Source: Sphaerolaimus hirsutus (taxonomy: Eukaryota; Nematoda; Chromadorea; Monhysterida; Sphaerolaimidae). Taken from it: DNA of 64,000 bases. Shown here in pieces: positions 32,501 to 44,100 of this stretch. Positions within the stretch are counted from its first letter, which is position 1; each line of letters begins with the position of its first letter. Position numbers and translations under genes: made by a program. A model generated the notes under the pieces. It saw only the letters and a list, made by a program, of their open reading frames with translations. It was not told the origin of the DNA and made no database searches. The DNA is taken from positions 1 to 64,000 of the forward strand of contig OZ038452.1 in NCBI GenBank assembly GCA_964036195.1, read 5' to 3'.

Positions 32501-32916
32501 TATCACCTTATATTTAGTAAGAAGAGCAATATTTTTTATCAGTGCCAACGTGTCATTCTATTTCAATATTTCATTTTTATTCATATGTTATTCAGCTCTG
32601 ATGGACCAAACATTCAGTTTCTTACCACATTCCTTCTAATTGAAGGGCGTACCTCCAATAGAATGGCAGCCAATAAATAGAACTCTTAATTAGAACTGTA
32701 AAATTAGAAATAGAGCTATATATAGATTAACTATAGAAAAAAGTACAGTATTCAGATTAACAACGAAATGCACTGCACACACGTTTTATACTTGATTAGC
32801 ACGACATGCGAATAGTGGGTGCCAGCGGTGAGACGCGCTCGTTGTCGCTCATCTTTTTTTCTTTTTTGGACATTTTGGACACTTTCTTTTTTTATGTTGT
32901 AGACATTTCGGTGAAA
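32501..32916. other. Non-coding, AT-rich
   Basis: Nothing recognised apart from a run of short AT-rich words near 32690-32760. Confidence 0.4.
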
Positions 32917-34523
32917 AATGTGCCCGAAATCGGGCAGCAACCCGATAACTTGATTACGGTTGCCCTACACCCGAGGGCGACCTCCCGACATGCAATTGAA
33001 TTGCGTTTTGTCGTGTCGGGAACCTGATGCGTAGGGTAGGGCAACCGAAAAAAATCTGTAGGGAGGCTGCCCGATGGCTGAATCCAATATTACATACAGC
33101 CAATATCACAGTCTGTATCCCTATACATACACAGGTGGCAATATCACAGTCTGTTACCCTACACATACACACATGCGCTCTTAACAGTCAAACAGGTGCG
33201 ATATACATACATGCGGGGCGGTGTTGCGACATTCCATTGCGTTGCGAGCATGCGTCCATACAGATACTCAGTATGAAATCACTGTCAGTAATTATCACCC
33301 TGATCGACAAGGTGTGAAAGCGCAACTGGCACCCACCAAGATTTTGATTGTTAAGATATCGATTTACTGCATGTGTGCATAACAGATCAGTGCAATTATT
33401 AGTTGTTTACAGTGTATTTTTTAGAGTGATTGTTTTAGTTGGTGATGGCCAACTTTGGCCCATTTGTCACTGAGGCATTTCCAGCTGGTTTGACCACAAA
33501 GGTTCTTTCAACCCTTTATACTTTAAAGAGACTTCACACAATTAACCTATTTACACATTGAGTTCTCATGCAATCAGGGTTGGCAAAATCTAAATAAAAA
33601 AATAATAAAATAAAAATAAAATGGAAAATTGAAGAACAAAATAAAATAAAATTAATGGAAAATTAATAAAATAAAAATACAATTTTACTAAAATTCAAAT
33701 TTTAGTAAAATTTTAGTAAAATTGTACAAAAATTCAAATTTTTGTACAATTTTAGTAAAATTTTACAATAAATTGAGCGTCTGTAAAATTCTAGCAAAGG
33801 TTTTCTATCATGTTGCTTAAGATTGTAGCTGCCAATTTGCAGAACTGGTGCCTTGTTGTTGCTTTCATTGTTGTGATTGAAAAACATTTTTGCCCAAAAT
33901 TGTAAATTTTCACATCTTTTCATATATCTTCACCTTAAAAATCACTAACTTATGTGATTTTTTCCTATTTTCTTAATTCCATACCTTGAAAAAGCCCATA
34001 TATTGAACCCCGCAAGCCCCCCACCCCCTAAAAATAACAATTTTTTTAGCTATCTTCCCTCAGGAGTAGCAATTAGTTTACATTAGTTTACATTTAACAT
34101 TTTATTAATGACATTTCAGAATAAAATAAAATGAAACATGAATAAAATAAAAATAAAATACAATTTTAATAAAAATAAAGAATTTTACTAAAACCAACCA
34201 TGCATGCAAACAATAAATTAATCAACTAACTAATAAACTCTATTTAGGAGTGGCATTTGTGCATGGAAAGCAAGCAGCGGGTGCAGCATACATAATCAAT
34301 TGATACATATAAAGGTAAACATGCGTGTGTTGCATGCGCATGGAATGTCGCAACACCGCCCCGCATGTATGTATATCGCACCTGTTTGACTGTTAAGAGC
34401 GCATGTGTGTATGTGTAGGGTAACAGACTGTGATATTGCCACCTGTGTATGTATAGGGATACAGACTGTGATATTGGCTTGTATGTAGTATGTAGCACCG
34501 TCCTGCCCGATTTCGGGTGCATT
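32917..34523. mobile_element. Inverted-repeat element with GCCCGAAATCGGGC ends
   Basis: The outer ends TGCCCGAAATCGGGCAG (32920) and CTGCCCGATTTCGGGTGCA (34504-34522) are inverted. Inside, 33090-33250 is inverted against 34330-34490: ATATCACAGTCTGT, TATACATACACAGG, ACAGTCAAACAGGTGCGATAT and GCGGGGCGGTGTTGCGACATTCC. The middle (33590-34200) is very AT-rich with repeated ATAAAATAAAA and TTTTAGTAAAATT. No transposase. Confidence 0.65.
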
Positions 34524-34732
34524 ACATGCACGTAGGGCGCATTACGCGAGAATTAAATCTGGCCCCTGGGGCGCATTCGAAGCTAGCTGAAATGGGTGAA
34601 TGATCGATTGAAGTGATGTTCAATTGTTGGCAGAATTTAGGTAAGCTATATATGCAGAATACTTATGCAGAATTAATGCTATTTTTGCAAGTGTATAAAA
34701 CTCTTCCAAATGAATAATACCTAATAAGAGTA

Positions 34733-35146
34733 CCGTATTACCTCGAAATACCCCCATGGGGGTTTATTATTTCGCCAGCAAAATTTGAGGGGGGTTTATT
34801 CGAGGGGGAGTTTATTCGAGGGGGGGTTTTATTATTTCGCCAGAAAATTTCGTGGAATTCATAGTAAAGAATACGCTATTTCTTACATAAAAACGGTAAT
34901 AAATGTTAGAATATAGGTTATATTGGGGCTATAGATGTACATCTGTACACAAATGAGCGTATAAGAGTAGCTGCGATGCAAATAAGTAGTAATAAATACA
35001 TCATGTACATTGCATACATGATGTGCATCATTCCGGAGGGGGGGTATTTCGAGGGGGGGTTTATTATTTCCCCAGCCCATTTTGAGGGGGGGTTAATTCG
35101 AGGGGGGGTAATTCAAGAAAGGGAATAATTTGAGGTAATACCGTAT
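34733..35146. mobile_element. CCGTATT-family MITE
   Basis: Starts TA|CCGTATTACCTCGAAATACC and ends TTTGAGGTAATACC. Between are inverted G-rich and C-rich words such as GGGGGGTTTATTATTTCGCCAG. The same termini recur at about 35535, 36003, 36105, 36368, 36818, 37080, 37688, 48977 and 50108, so this is an abundant family. The right end is imprecise. Confidence 0.55.
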
Positions 35147-37921
35147 TCATTTTAGCACAAAAACAAGCATTATCATTTTGAAATGTGAGGTCTGGAATTG
35201 GAATGGAGGTTTTGGGACTGGAAAGTTTTTATTTGTCACACCTTTCCTGATTTTCACTGCCTTATTTTTGTTCATTAGATACATATTTGCACCCGTATTT
35301 GGGACTGGTCCTTGGATTTTCTGGGATCAGGTTTGTCATCCATTGAAACCAGAATTAGGCTCTAAGGCAAATATAGAAGCTTAGTTCTGAAACCAGTATC
35401 TCCCTAATTTTCAATATTTTTTCTTCTTTAAAATTGTATTTGAAATTTTGACAAGGACTGACCAAATCACAATTTTTTTTAAAGATTTGAATTGTACACG
35501 CTTTTTGACAGCCCCGCATTATAACCAGTAACTACCGTATTTCCTCCAATTACCCCCCGGGGGGTTTAAGTATTGAGGCGGCTGAGTCTAGAAGTCGATG
35601 AGTACACGAAATGCGGTTTTTGAGTAGATCGCATTTTAGTGCCAGATCCTATTCATGGCCTTTGCACTTTTACTTCGCCTTTGCCATTTCACGTCTCACT
35701 TCTTATTTTGTGGAACTGGCCCCAGATCCTGTAAAAACTCGCGCTCAAATTATGCGAATTTGTACGCTAGAATTACACACTCAGTTCACAAATCCCCTCC
35801 ATTTTGAATGTAAAGGTAACGTAAACGATGTGAAAAGCGCCAGAACTTTCGCAAAACTTTGGCGAACTTTGCCCCCCCCCAATTGAGTGCAAAGAGAACG
35901 TAAATGTCTAGAGCTGCGGTTTGTGATCTGGGCAATGTAGAACCCATGTTAAAAACAATGACTTTGTTACGTTAGAACATGGTTTACACCAATTACATAC
36001 TTACCGTATTTACGAGGGGGGTATTTCGAGGGGGGCTAATAAATTCGTAGTGCCCATTTTGAGGATGGGGGCCGGGGGGGGGGGGGGTATTTCGAGGAAA
36101 TACGGTATCAACATGTCACCTGGGATTGTCATCAAATCAGATGCGTGAATGGAGTGCCTTTGCATGACTTTGTTCATCAAAAGCGGTAACATTCTTTATG
36201 TAGCATTTTGTCATATTATTACAGTTTTTAGATGATTGATTTTTCCAAGGGAAAAACGTCTCTACACATTCAATTGTACACTCAATTGGGGGGGGGGTAT
36301 TTTGAGGAATGGGGGTTATAAATTCATAGTGGCCATTTTAAGAGGGGGCGGGGTATTTCGAGGATATACGGTATCCAATTTTTTGCTGTGCCGAGCCCAA
36401 GTGTAATTTTTTCTGAGAATGTGCATCATTTATGAATGATTTCACTAGTATATGCTACATTTGCACAAAACTTTTTTTAAAGCTTATGGAAATATCGTGT
36501 TCACAATCGATTTATCAACATGTCCCCCGGAATTCCAGTTCATGGGATTATTATCAATTCACATTTTTCTCACATTTGTGTATTTACTCAAATAATTCCC
36601 CCCACTTGAATAATTCCCCCTCGAACAATTCCCCCTGCCCCCCCCCCCTCGAATAATTTCCCCTGCTAGACGAGTGAGGACAAAAAAATCACCCCACTTG
36701 AATTATCCCCCCCACAATGATGGAGAATAAATAATGCACATTTATTCAAAAGACAATTCGTAGTGCCCATTTTGAGGAGGGGGGCCGGGGGGGGGGGGGA
36801 GTATTTTGAGGAAATACTGTATCAACATGTCACCTGGGATTGTCATCAAATCAGATGCGTGAATGGAGTGCCTTTGCATGACTTTGTTCATCAAAAGCGG
36901 TAACATTCTTTATGTAGCATTTTGTCATATTATTACATTTTTTAGATGATTGATTTTTTCAAGGGATAAACGTCTCTAGACATTCAATTGTACACTCAAT
37001 TGGGGGGGGGGTTATTTTGAGGAATGGGGGTTATAAATTCATAGTGGCCATTTTAAGAGGGGGCGGGGTATTTCGAGGATATACGGTATCCGATTTTTTG
37101 CTGTTTTTCAAAGAAACCGAGCCCAAGTGTGATTTTTTCTGAGAATGTGCATCATTTATGAATGATTTCACTAGTATGCTACATTTGCACAAAACTTTTT
37201 TTGAAGCTAATGGAAATATCGTGTTCACAATCGATTTATCAACATGTCCCCCGGAATTCCAGTTCATGGGATTATTATCAATTCACATTTTTCTCACATT
37301 TGTGAATTGAGTGCGTAATTCTAGCGTGCAAATTCGCATAATTTGAGCACGAGTTTTTACAGGATCTGGAGCCAGTTCCACAAAATGAGAAGTGAGAAGT
37401 GAAATGGCAAAGGCGAAGTAAAAGTGCAAAGGCGAAGTCGGAAAGGCGAAAGGCGGAGGCTTGGCCTTTGCACTTTTACTTCGCCTTTGCCATTATACTT
37501 CTCACTTCTCATTTTGCAGAACTGGCACCTGGGTCCATAGTTGTTAAAAAGTATTTACTTTTACTCGAGTAAGTATACTCGAGTACAGAGTAAATACATT
37601 TACGTTTCCTCCGGAAAAAGTGCTTGTACTCGCTTTTACGTATACGCTTTTTATTTAGGTTTTTAAAGGCATAGAAGGGAAAATTACCGTATTACCTCGA
37701 ATTAACCCCCCCCTCTTGAATAAACCCCCCCCCTCGAAATACCCCACCTAAAATTCGGCTGAGGAAATAATAAACCCCCCCCCTCGAAATACCCCCCCTA
37801 AGATTGAGTGTAAAGAGAACGTACATGACGAATACCGCAGTTTGTGATGTGTACAATGCACAACACACGTTAAAACTGATGATTAAGTGATGTTAGGGAA
37901 GGGTTTATGTGTTTATGCAGT
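35147..37921. repeat. Nested CCGTATT MITEs and duplicated segment
   Basis: Contains several CCGTATT/AATACGG ends with long G or C runs. 36043-36580 and 36756-37304 are direct copies of one sequence (offset 713) with small indels. 35640-35800 (CCTTTGCACTTTTACTTCGC) is inverted against 37310-37450 and partly repeated at 37460-37530, showing an older element invaded by the MITEs. At 37541-37620, AGTTGTTAAAAAGTATTTAC resembles a hAT end. No gene. Confidence 0.55.
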
Positions 37922-38290
37922 TGAGGCGTCTAATTCTAAACGTCGACAAGTCCACAAAATGTGATTTTGAGTAAATCGCATTTTAAGATTCAAACCCAAT
38001 TACAGGCCCGTGGTGCGTGTCCAATTTGGCTCTCTCATGCTTTTCATCAAGTTCCATATGTTGACAATAAAGTGTCAAATTTTCAGCCCAAATCTCAACG
38101 TATATGTGAAAAATGGGGTGTCCATAAAATTCCATTCGGTCAGAGCAAAACTGTTTTTGGGAGGGAAATGGACTTGTCGCCTTCTTGCACGCGAGAACAT
38201 TTTTGTTCCCGCCCGCGTTGCGCCTCCCTTATGGGAAATTTATGCGCTTCTCGACTTTTAAATCTTTCGTCCAACAGTTCATCAGATCTG
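37922..38290. mobile_element. GAGGCGTC-family MITE, partial
   Basis: Starts GAGGCGTCTAATTCTAAACG and is closely similar to the first 290 bp of the complete element at 54391-55032, through GAGGGAAATGGACTTGTCGC. The right half is missing. Short frames here are the same non-coding sequence in both copies. Confidence 0.6.
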
Positions 38291-38623
38291 TCTGACGGAT
38301 CAGAAGACAAAAATGATGGACCGTCTAACTTGCAAAATCATAAATAAACGGATTTAAATCGTTGCAATTAGGAAACATTGTTTGGAAAGGTCTATTTGTA
38401 ATGAACGGATTGTTGTCAAATGACAATTACCATTGCGTTTGAATTCGTCATGTGGATTTTATTCAAAAAATTTTGTTGCTAGCCTTGTTTTTGTTCATTA
38501 CATCCTGGAGAACGCGAATTAAGAAGTGAATGCGCGTACAATGGTGCTGTAGAAACATTTTTAGCACACGCATGGTGTTTTAGGCACTTTTTTATCCTGG
38601 CGCTGTGGTGCTTTTGCTTGTGG
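38291..38623. other. Non-coding
   Basis: Nothing recognised; AT-rich. Confidence 0.4.
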
Positions 38624-39339
38624 TCCTTACTTGTGCACTGTGGCGGGTCGATATGTGCACTTGGACTCGATCTTTTTTCGGGTCGTAAATATGAGCACTA
38701 TTCAACTAGCGCTTGTATTTATGACCTGAAAAAACTGTCGAGTCCGGGTAACATTCCGGGTTGTGAACATAAATCACTAGCGATCACCTTCACAACCTGG
38801 AATGTTACCTGGACTCGATATTTTTTGGGTCGTAAATACAAGCACTAGTCAACTAGCACTTGTATTTATGACCCAAAAAAATATCGAGTCCAAGTGCACA
38901 TATCGACCCGCCACGGTGCACACGTTATGCACAAGTGGCACCCAAGTACTGCACAAGTATACTCGGCGGACATGATACTCTGCCCTCGCACTCATTTATG
39001 TCTCACGTTGGAAGCATGCCAATGATGATAAAGCATGCGATTTTTGTATAAAAGTTGGAAAAATCATTGTTGAGTAAGCTAACGTTTAGCATTATAACAG
39101 TGATTTTTTCTTCTTCAACTTTTTATGAAATCGCATGCATAAACAAACCGTTGGCACGCTTCCAGCGGGAACCACGCGTGCAGAGTTTAAAGTAACTGGA
39201 GTATATGCACAAGTAAAAAGCCGCCCGGTGCCCAAGTAAACATCCACCCGGTGCCCAAGTACAGGCACTTTACATGGGCACCGGGCATTTAAACTTGGGC
39301 ACCGGGCGTACTTGGGCACCGGGTTTACTTGGGCACCGG
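38624..39339. mobile_element. CGGTGCCCAAG palindromic element, truncated copy
   Basis: Reverse-complement copy of 56555-57186: CACTGTGGCGGGTCGATATG, GACTCGAT...ATCGAGTC and repeated ACTTGGGCACCGGGC at the right end. The flanking bases 39340-39368 also match the flank of the other copy, so more than the palindrome is shared. The left terminal repeats are missing. A 244-bp MITE-A is inserted at 38960. Confidence 0.7.
38960..39203. mobile_element. MITE-A, copy 3 (244 bp), in CGGTGCCCAAG element
   Basis: TACTCGGCGGACATG...CTGGAGTA flanked by TA. The intact related element at 56555-57186 has CACAAGTATGCACAAG at this place, giving an empty site that fixes both borders and the TA duplication. Confidence 0.88.
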
Positions 39340-39383
39340 TCTTTCGCCCCCTAACCCCCCCCCCCCAAATCGCCTATTTTCCA

Positions 39384-39587
39384 AATGGCGCCATGGCGCC
39401 CTTGGCGCTTGGCGCCCTCTTTCCGTGGCGCCCCCGGCGCCTGGCGCCCACTTTCTGAATGGCGCCATGGCGCCCTTGGCGCCTGGCGCCCTTTTTCTGT
39501 GGCGCCCTTGGCGCTTGGCGCCCACTTTCCGAATGGCGCCATGGCGCCCTTGGCGCCTGGCGCCATTTTTTCTGGCGCTTTTCCATC
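39384..39587. repeat. GGCGCC-rich palindromic tandem repeat
   Basis: About 200 bp built from ATGGCGCCATGGCGCCC, TTGGCGCCTGGCGCCC and similar words separated by CTTTTTCTGT or CACTTTCYGAAT. Because GGCGCC is self-complementary, all six frames stay open and the frames there are not genes. Similar words occur at 41635-41760 and 58100-58170. Confidence 0.7.
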
Positions 39588-41121
39588 ACTACTACCTATG
39601 CATTATAACACTGCGGTAAATATTTCCTCAATTATTCTTCAGCAATCATTCAAAGAAATATGTATATTTTCGTTTTCCCCATTGATTTTCGCCGAGCCCC
39701 ATTCGTTGTGCTGTGCGTGCTTGTATTCAACACAATCAATTTCCATTTCCCGCGCGCCGCGGCTTTGAATTCTGCGTGGTGCCGCGCGGCCGGGCGTCAA
39801 AAAATCCGGGCCGACCTCCGGCCATAGGGGATTTTCTGGGTAGCATTTTGGGAGGGGGCGTCCGCCAAAGTTCGCACGGCTATAACTCTGCAACCACTTG
39901 GCGAAATTTGACGAAAATTTAACATAATGAGGTTTCAGGTTGGGGTGGTATTGAAAATCGAAATCAACTTTCTACGACCAGCGTTGCAGCAGAATTCACA
40001 CATTTTCACGTTCACACATCACACACATAAATGCGGGAGGATACTGTTGGGTATACCCGCAATGGGCATACTCATCTATGTACCTATGGGCATCCCACTA
40101 TGCAGGATACCCAAAACTTTCAATGTAAACCCTGATCGATTGCATCCGGCCACTTGAAATTTTATTTAAAAAAAATTCTTACGCCTCCCCTACTCGCCAT
40201 ACTTAAGCGGATTTGATCCGATGATTTATATACTATAAACATTTATCTTTTTTTTCATATAGGACACCCCCCTTTTAAACCGTCATGGGCCGTGTAAACG
40301 GCCCAGACTTTTTTTATACACTTTTTGGCTGCTCACATGGGTCCGGCCACTTTTGGCGTTTTAAAAAACGAGCGAAAACGCCAGTTTTTTCGCGAAAAAC
40401 GGGGAAAAAAATACAAAAAATCGCAAAAATCGGGCACCCAAGTAGAATCAGTACCTGGTGTGCCAGCCGCGACGCTTCCTGACCGCCTGGAGGCGATCAG
40501 GAACCGTCGCGATCTGCGCCCTGCAGTCGGCGGCGCTCAGCGTCGCCCAGCCGGCGACAACGCGCTGCCACAGCTCTGCCGCCGTCGTGCAGTTGCCGCG
40601 GTCGACGCGGCGATCGATCAAGCCCCAGATGGGCTCGATCGGATTTAGGTCGGGGCTGCACGATGGCGTTTTCAGGGCCACGAACAGCCCGCGGCGCTTG
40701 CGCAGCACCGCCTTGACCGCAGCGGTGCGGTGAACCTTGGCGCAGAGTTGTTAGAATTACTGAACTTTTTTCAAAAGTATATGTAAACGTAAGTATTTTT
40801 TTTTTACTCACCAAAAAGTATCGAAAACGTAAAATACTTTTTTTTTACTCGTACGTACGCGTAAATTTGGGTACTTTTCGTGCGAGTGTAGAAACGACCA
40901 CTTTTCGTCATTCCTGACGCTACACCTTTCGTGAGGCGTCAATATTATTTCAAGTGGGTGTCAAGTGGACACTTTTTCATACGTGTACCGCACAACATAT
41001 GTTTTTGTTTAAGAAAATGATAGAAAACATAGTTTTCAGGGTCTCTTTATTGTAGGACATAAAAATAGCAAGAATAGCGGCAACAAAAATAATACCTAAC
41101 TCATCCAAATCTGGTAAATCA

Positions 41122-44100
41122 CTAGAAACACTTCTTATAATTGAAGCGAATGAAAAGCTCCTTCTCTAATGTTTCGGGAGCGAGGTGCAACCTTTTCCCA
41201 ACACAAACCAGTGCAGCGGCACTAAACAACCTTTCAACGGCAGCACTAGATGCTGGCACCGAAAGCAGTTTAAACGCGAAGTTACTAAGCTTCGGAAAAT
41301 TCAATTTGTTCTCGTTCCACCAGCGCAAAACATCACAAACATTCACATCTGAAATGGTTTGGTACTTTGAAATTTCCGCATCGATCACCCGCGACAGCGC
41401 GTGGCTTGCATGCAATTCGTGGTGCTTCTTCTCAGCTGATGCTTGATAGACTTGTAGCTGCAGGCGGCTAGACAAATCATTACCGGCAGTCGTCACGCCA
41501 GCAGCCGCAGATGAGCTGGCGCTAGCACTTGCCTGAGGCTAATTCTGTACTGGACAAGTGACGAAAAAAGTAGAAAGTGGTAAGTAAAGTCAGAAGCAGC
41601 AAGTTAAGTATAGTGATAGAAAAAGCACCAGAACTTTGGCGCCAACAGCGCCATGGCGCATTTCTGAACCGTGGCGACATTGGCGCCAAAGCAAAATGGC
41701 ACCAAGCACAAGAAGCGCCATGGCGGTTTTCCCATTGGTGCTAGCGCCAGGCGCAGGCATTTTTCCATCACTAGTCAAGTGACAAGTAAGCTTATAATTG
41801 ATAAATATTTATTTTTGGCAAAAAATTGATTGGTACTTGATTTCATGTAACTTGACTTGCCACATCACGTTTATTACCACTTGGAACTTTTTTGTTATCT
41901 TGTCCACTTGCAGAAGTAGCACCTGGTTGCATGCAGTTTTTTCCAAGTTCACGCTGCAAATATGTGTCATTTTGTTTGTTAGTTAAAAAACAGATTTCAG
42001 GGAGATGTGTGGAAAATAGGCACAAAAATGCTAGCCAAAGTGTCAAATTGTTTAAAACTGCTCTCCTCGTATCAAACAATACATTTAAACCGATGCAAAT
42101 TCCAAAATAAAAAGCAATTTGGATGGGAGCTTTGAATATTGAGACTGTACAGTGCAAAAACTGAAAACAAACTTTAACAGGATTAAAATGCTTACCTGCA
42201 GTGTGTTGCAGCGATTTTCACGTCCTGGTTAACTCTGGATGAAATGTCTTTGCAAAATGGAAGATTTAGTAGACCACACTTTTTGGGCGACAGGAAAGTT
42301 GCCATTGCATACAACGGCTGTGAACAGCAAATAAGTTTTTAAACAATGATATACTGGGTGAATGGCACACCTAGTATGGAAACCTACCATAATTTAATGA
42401 ATAAAATCTGGCGATAAATTTGAAATCAATTAGGTATTCTATTGTAAAAATGAATTATGATGAAAAACTGTATAGTTTTTGGTCCATTATTCAGATGGGT
42501 CATGGTAGGTTTTCATACGAAAGGTTATGTCCGCCAAGTATACATAGTGATCGCTTTGGAGGCAGTCACAGTCAAGCATACATGTGCAACATAGGCACAC
42601 CAACCTGATACTTCGGCGAATTTGCATCCAGAATGTATGCGAACCTTGATTTCATTTCATTTGAAATGCATTTTGCCACCTTCCCAAACTCGATTTTCCA
42701 TTGTTCAATATCCGCATCATCTGAATATTGTGTTATTTTTGTTTGATGTGACAAGTAAGGATGGCCAGAGATTTTCAACCAGTAAAAAATGTAAACATCA
42801 GAATTGATTTTTAATGGCACCAAACGATTTCGTACTTATTCACTGGCTATTTTGCAATTTTTCTCAATTTCACTAACATTTAAAATGGGGTTGTGAAAAA
42901 CAACATTATTTTTAATCCATTTTAGCAGATGCAATACAAAACTTAACATTACATACAAACTCACTCGCATCCACAGTAAAGTCAGAGCAATGCAACAGCA
43001 GCTCTCCAATCGATGGAATAACCTCATTGATTGTGGACTGTCTGCAGTGTTTAGGTGAATGTGTTGTTTTCATCACCAGAATTACATGCATTGTTCTTAT
43101 TATCAAATTTTTAACTGTTCAACCCACTTTTCACTCTGAAGCTGCAAAATTTTCTCAGCAAATGTCGCCAAGAACTTGCAGGCATATTCAGCCATTGCAA
43201 AATCTGTCAGAGTGAAATTGATGTCCTGAAAAGCTCTGGGGAAGTTTTTCATAAGCTCCAGGATGTCCGCTTGTAGCTCAACGATGCGCTGCAGAACTTG
43301 GTGCATCTGCATGTATGGACGTAGTATTTATTCAGGGGACTCCAATGTGGGCAGAACAACACATGACTAGGGTTGGCCGATGTTTTCTTTTAAATGTTTT
43401 ATTTGAAAAAAACAACGTTTTTTTATAAAAAAAACATGAGGTCCGAAATGTTGTTTTTTTTAAAAAAACATCGGCCGAAATTTTTAGTACTAAGCACTAG
43501 GTATTTTGCAAAATTTTTGTGTGTGTAAGAAACTAACATACATGCAAGCATATTTTCACAGTCAAAGCTGATAATCAGTCTTCAAAATTTGCAAAAACTC
43601 ACAACCATCCAGCGAGTCATTGCAAATGGGAGCATTTTCTTTCCAGATTTTTCGCACAATGCACTTTGCAGACGGGTGCTCTTTGTGAATGTCGAAACTA
43701 GCTGCCCAACACGTTTCATGAATTCATTTGTTACAGCATTGGTATCAAACTTTTTGGACAGGCACAGAACAAGGCTGTGTATGAAGCAGTGCAGTAGCTT
43801 CTGAAATGCAAGCCCAGAACCTGCAATAGAATGGTTCATTTAACCATGGCCACACTAATAGCCCCACACACGCTAGTTGACATCAACATCAAATGTCAAC
43901 TGGTTCCGTTCCCAATTCAAAGCTTGCGTTTGAATGTCGTTAGTCGGCTCGTCAGCAAGCTTTGAATTGGGATAGGCACCCGTTGACATTTGGTGTCAAT
44001 GTCAACTAGTATTGGGCCCAATTGACCAAACCAAATATAATTGATTATTGATAAAAAATAGAATAAAACAAAAACAAATTTGATGTAGGAATAGCTTTTT

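Noticed and set aside
39325..39768. Open frames on all strands, Ala/Pro/Arg-rich
   Set aside because: Produced by the GGCGCC palindromic repeat.
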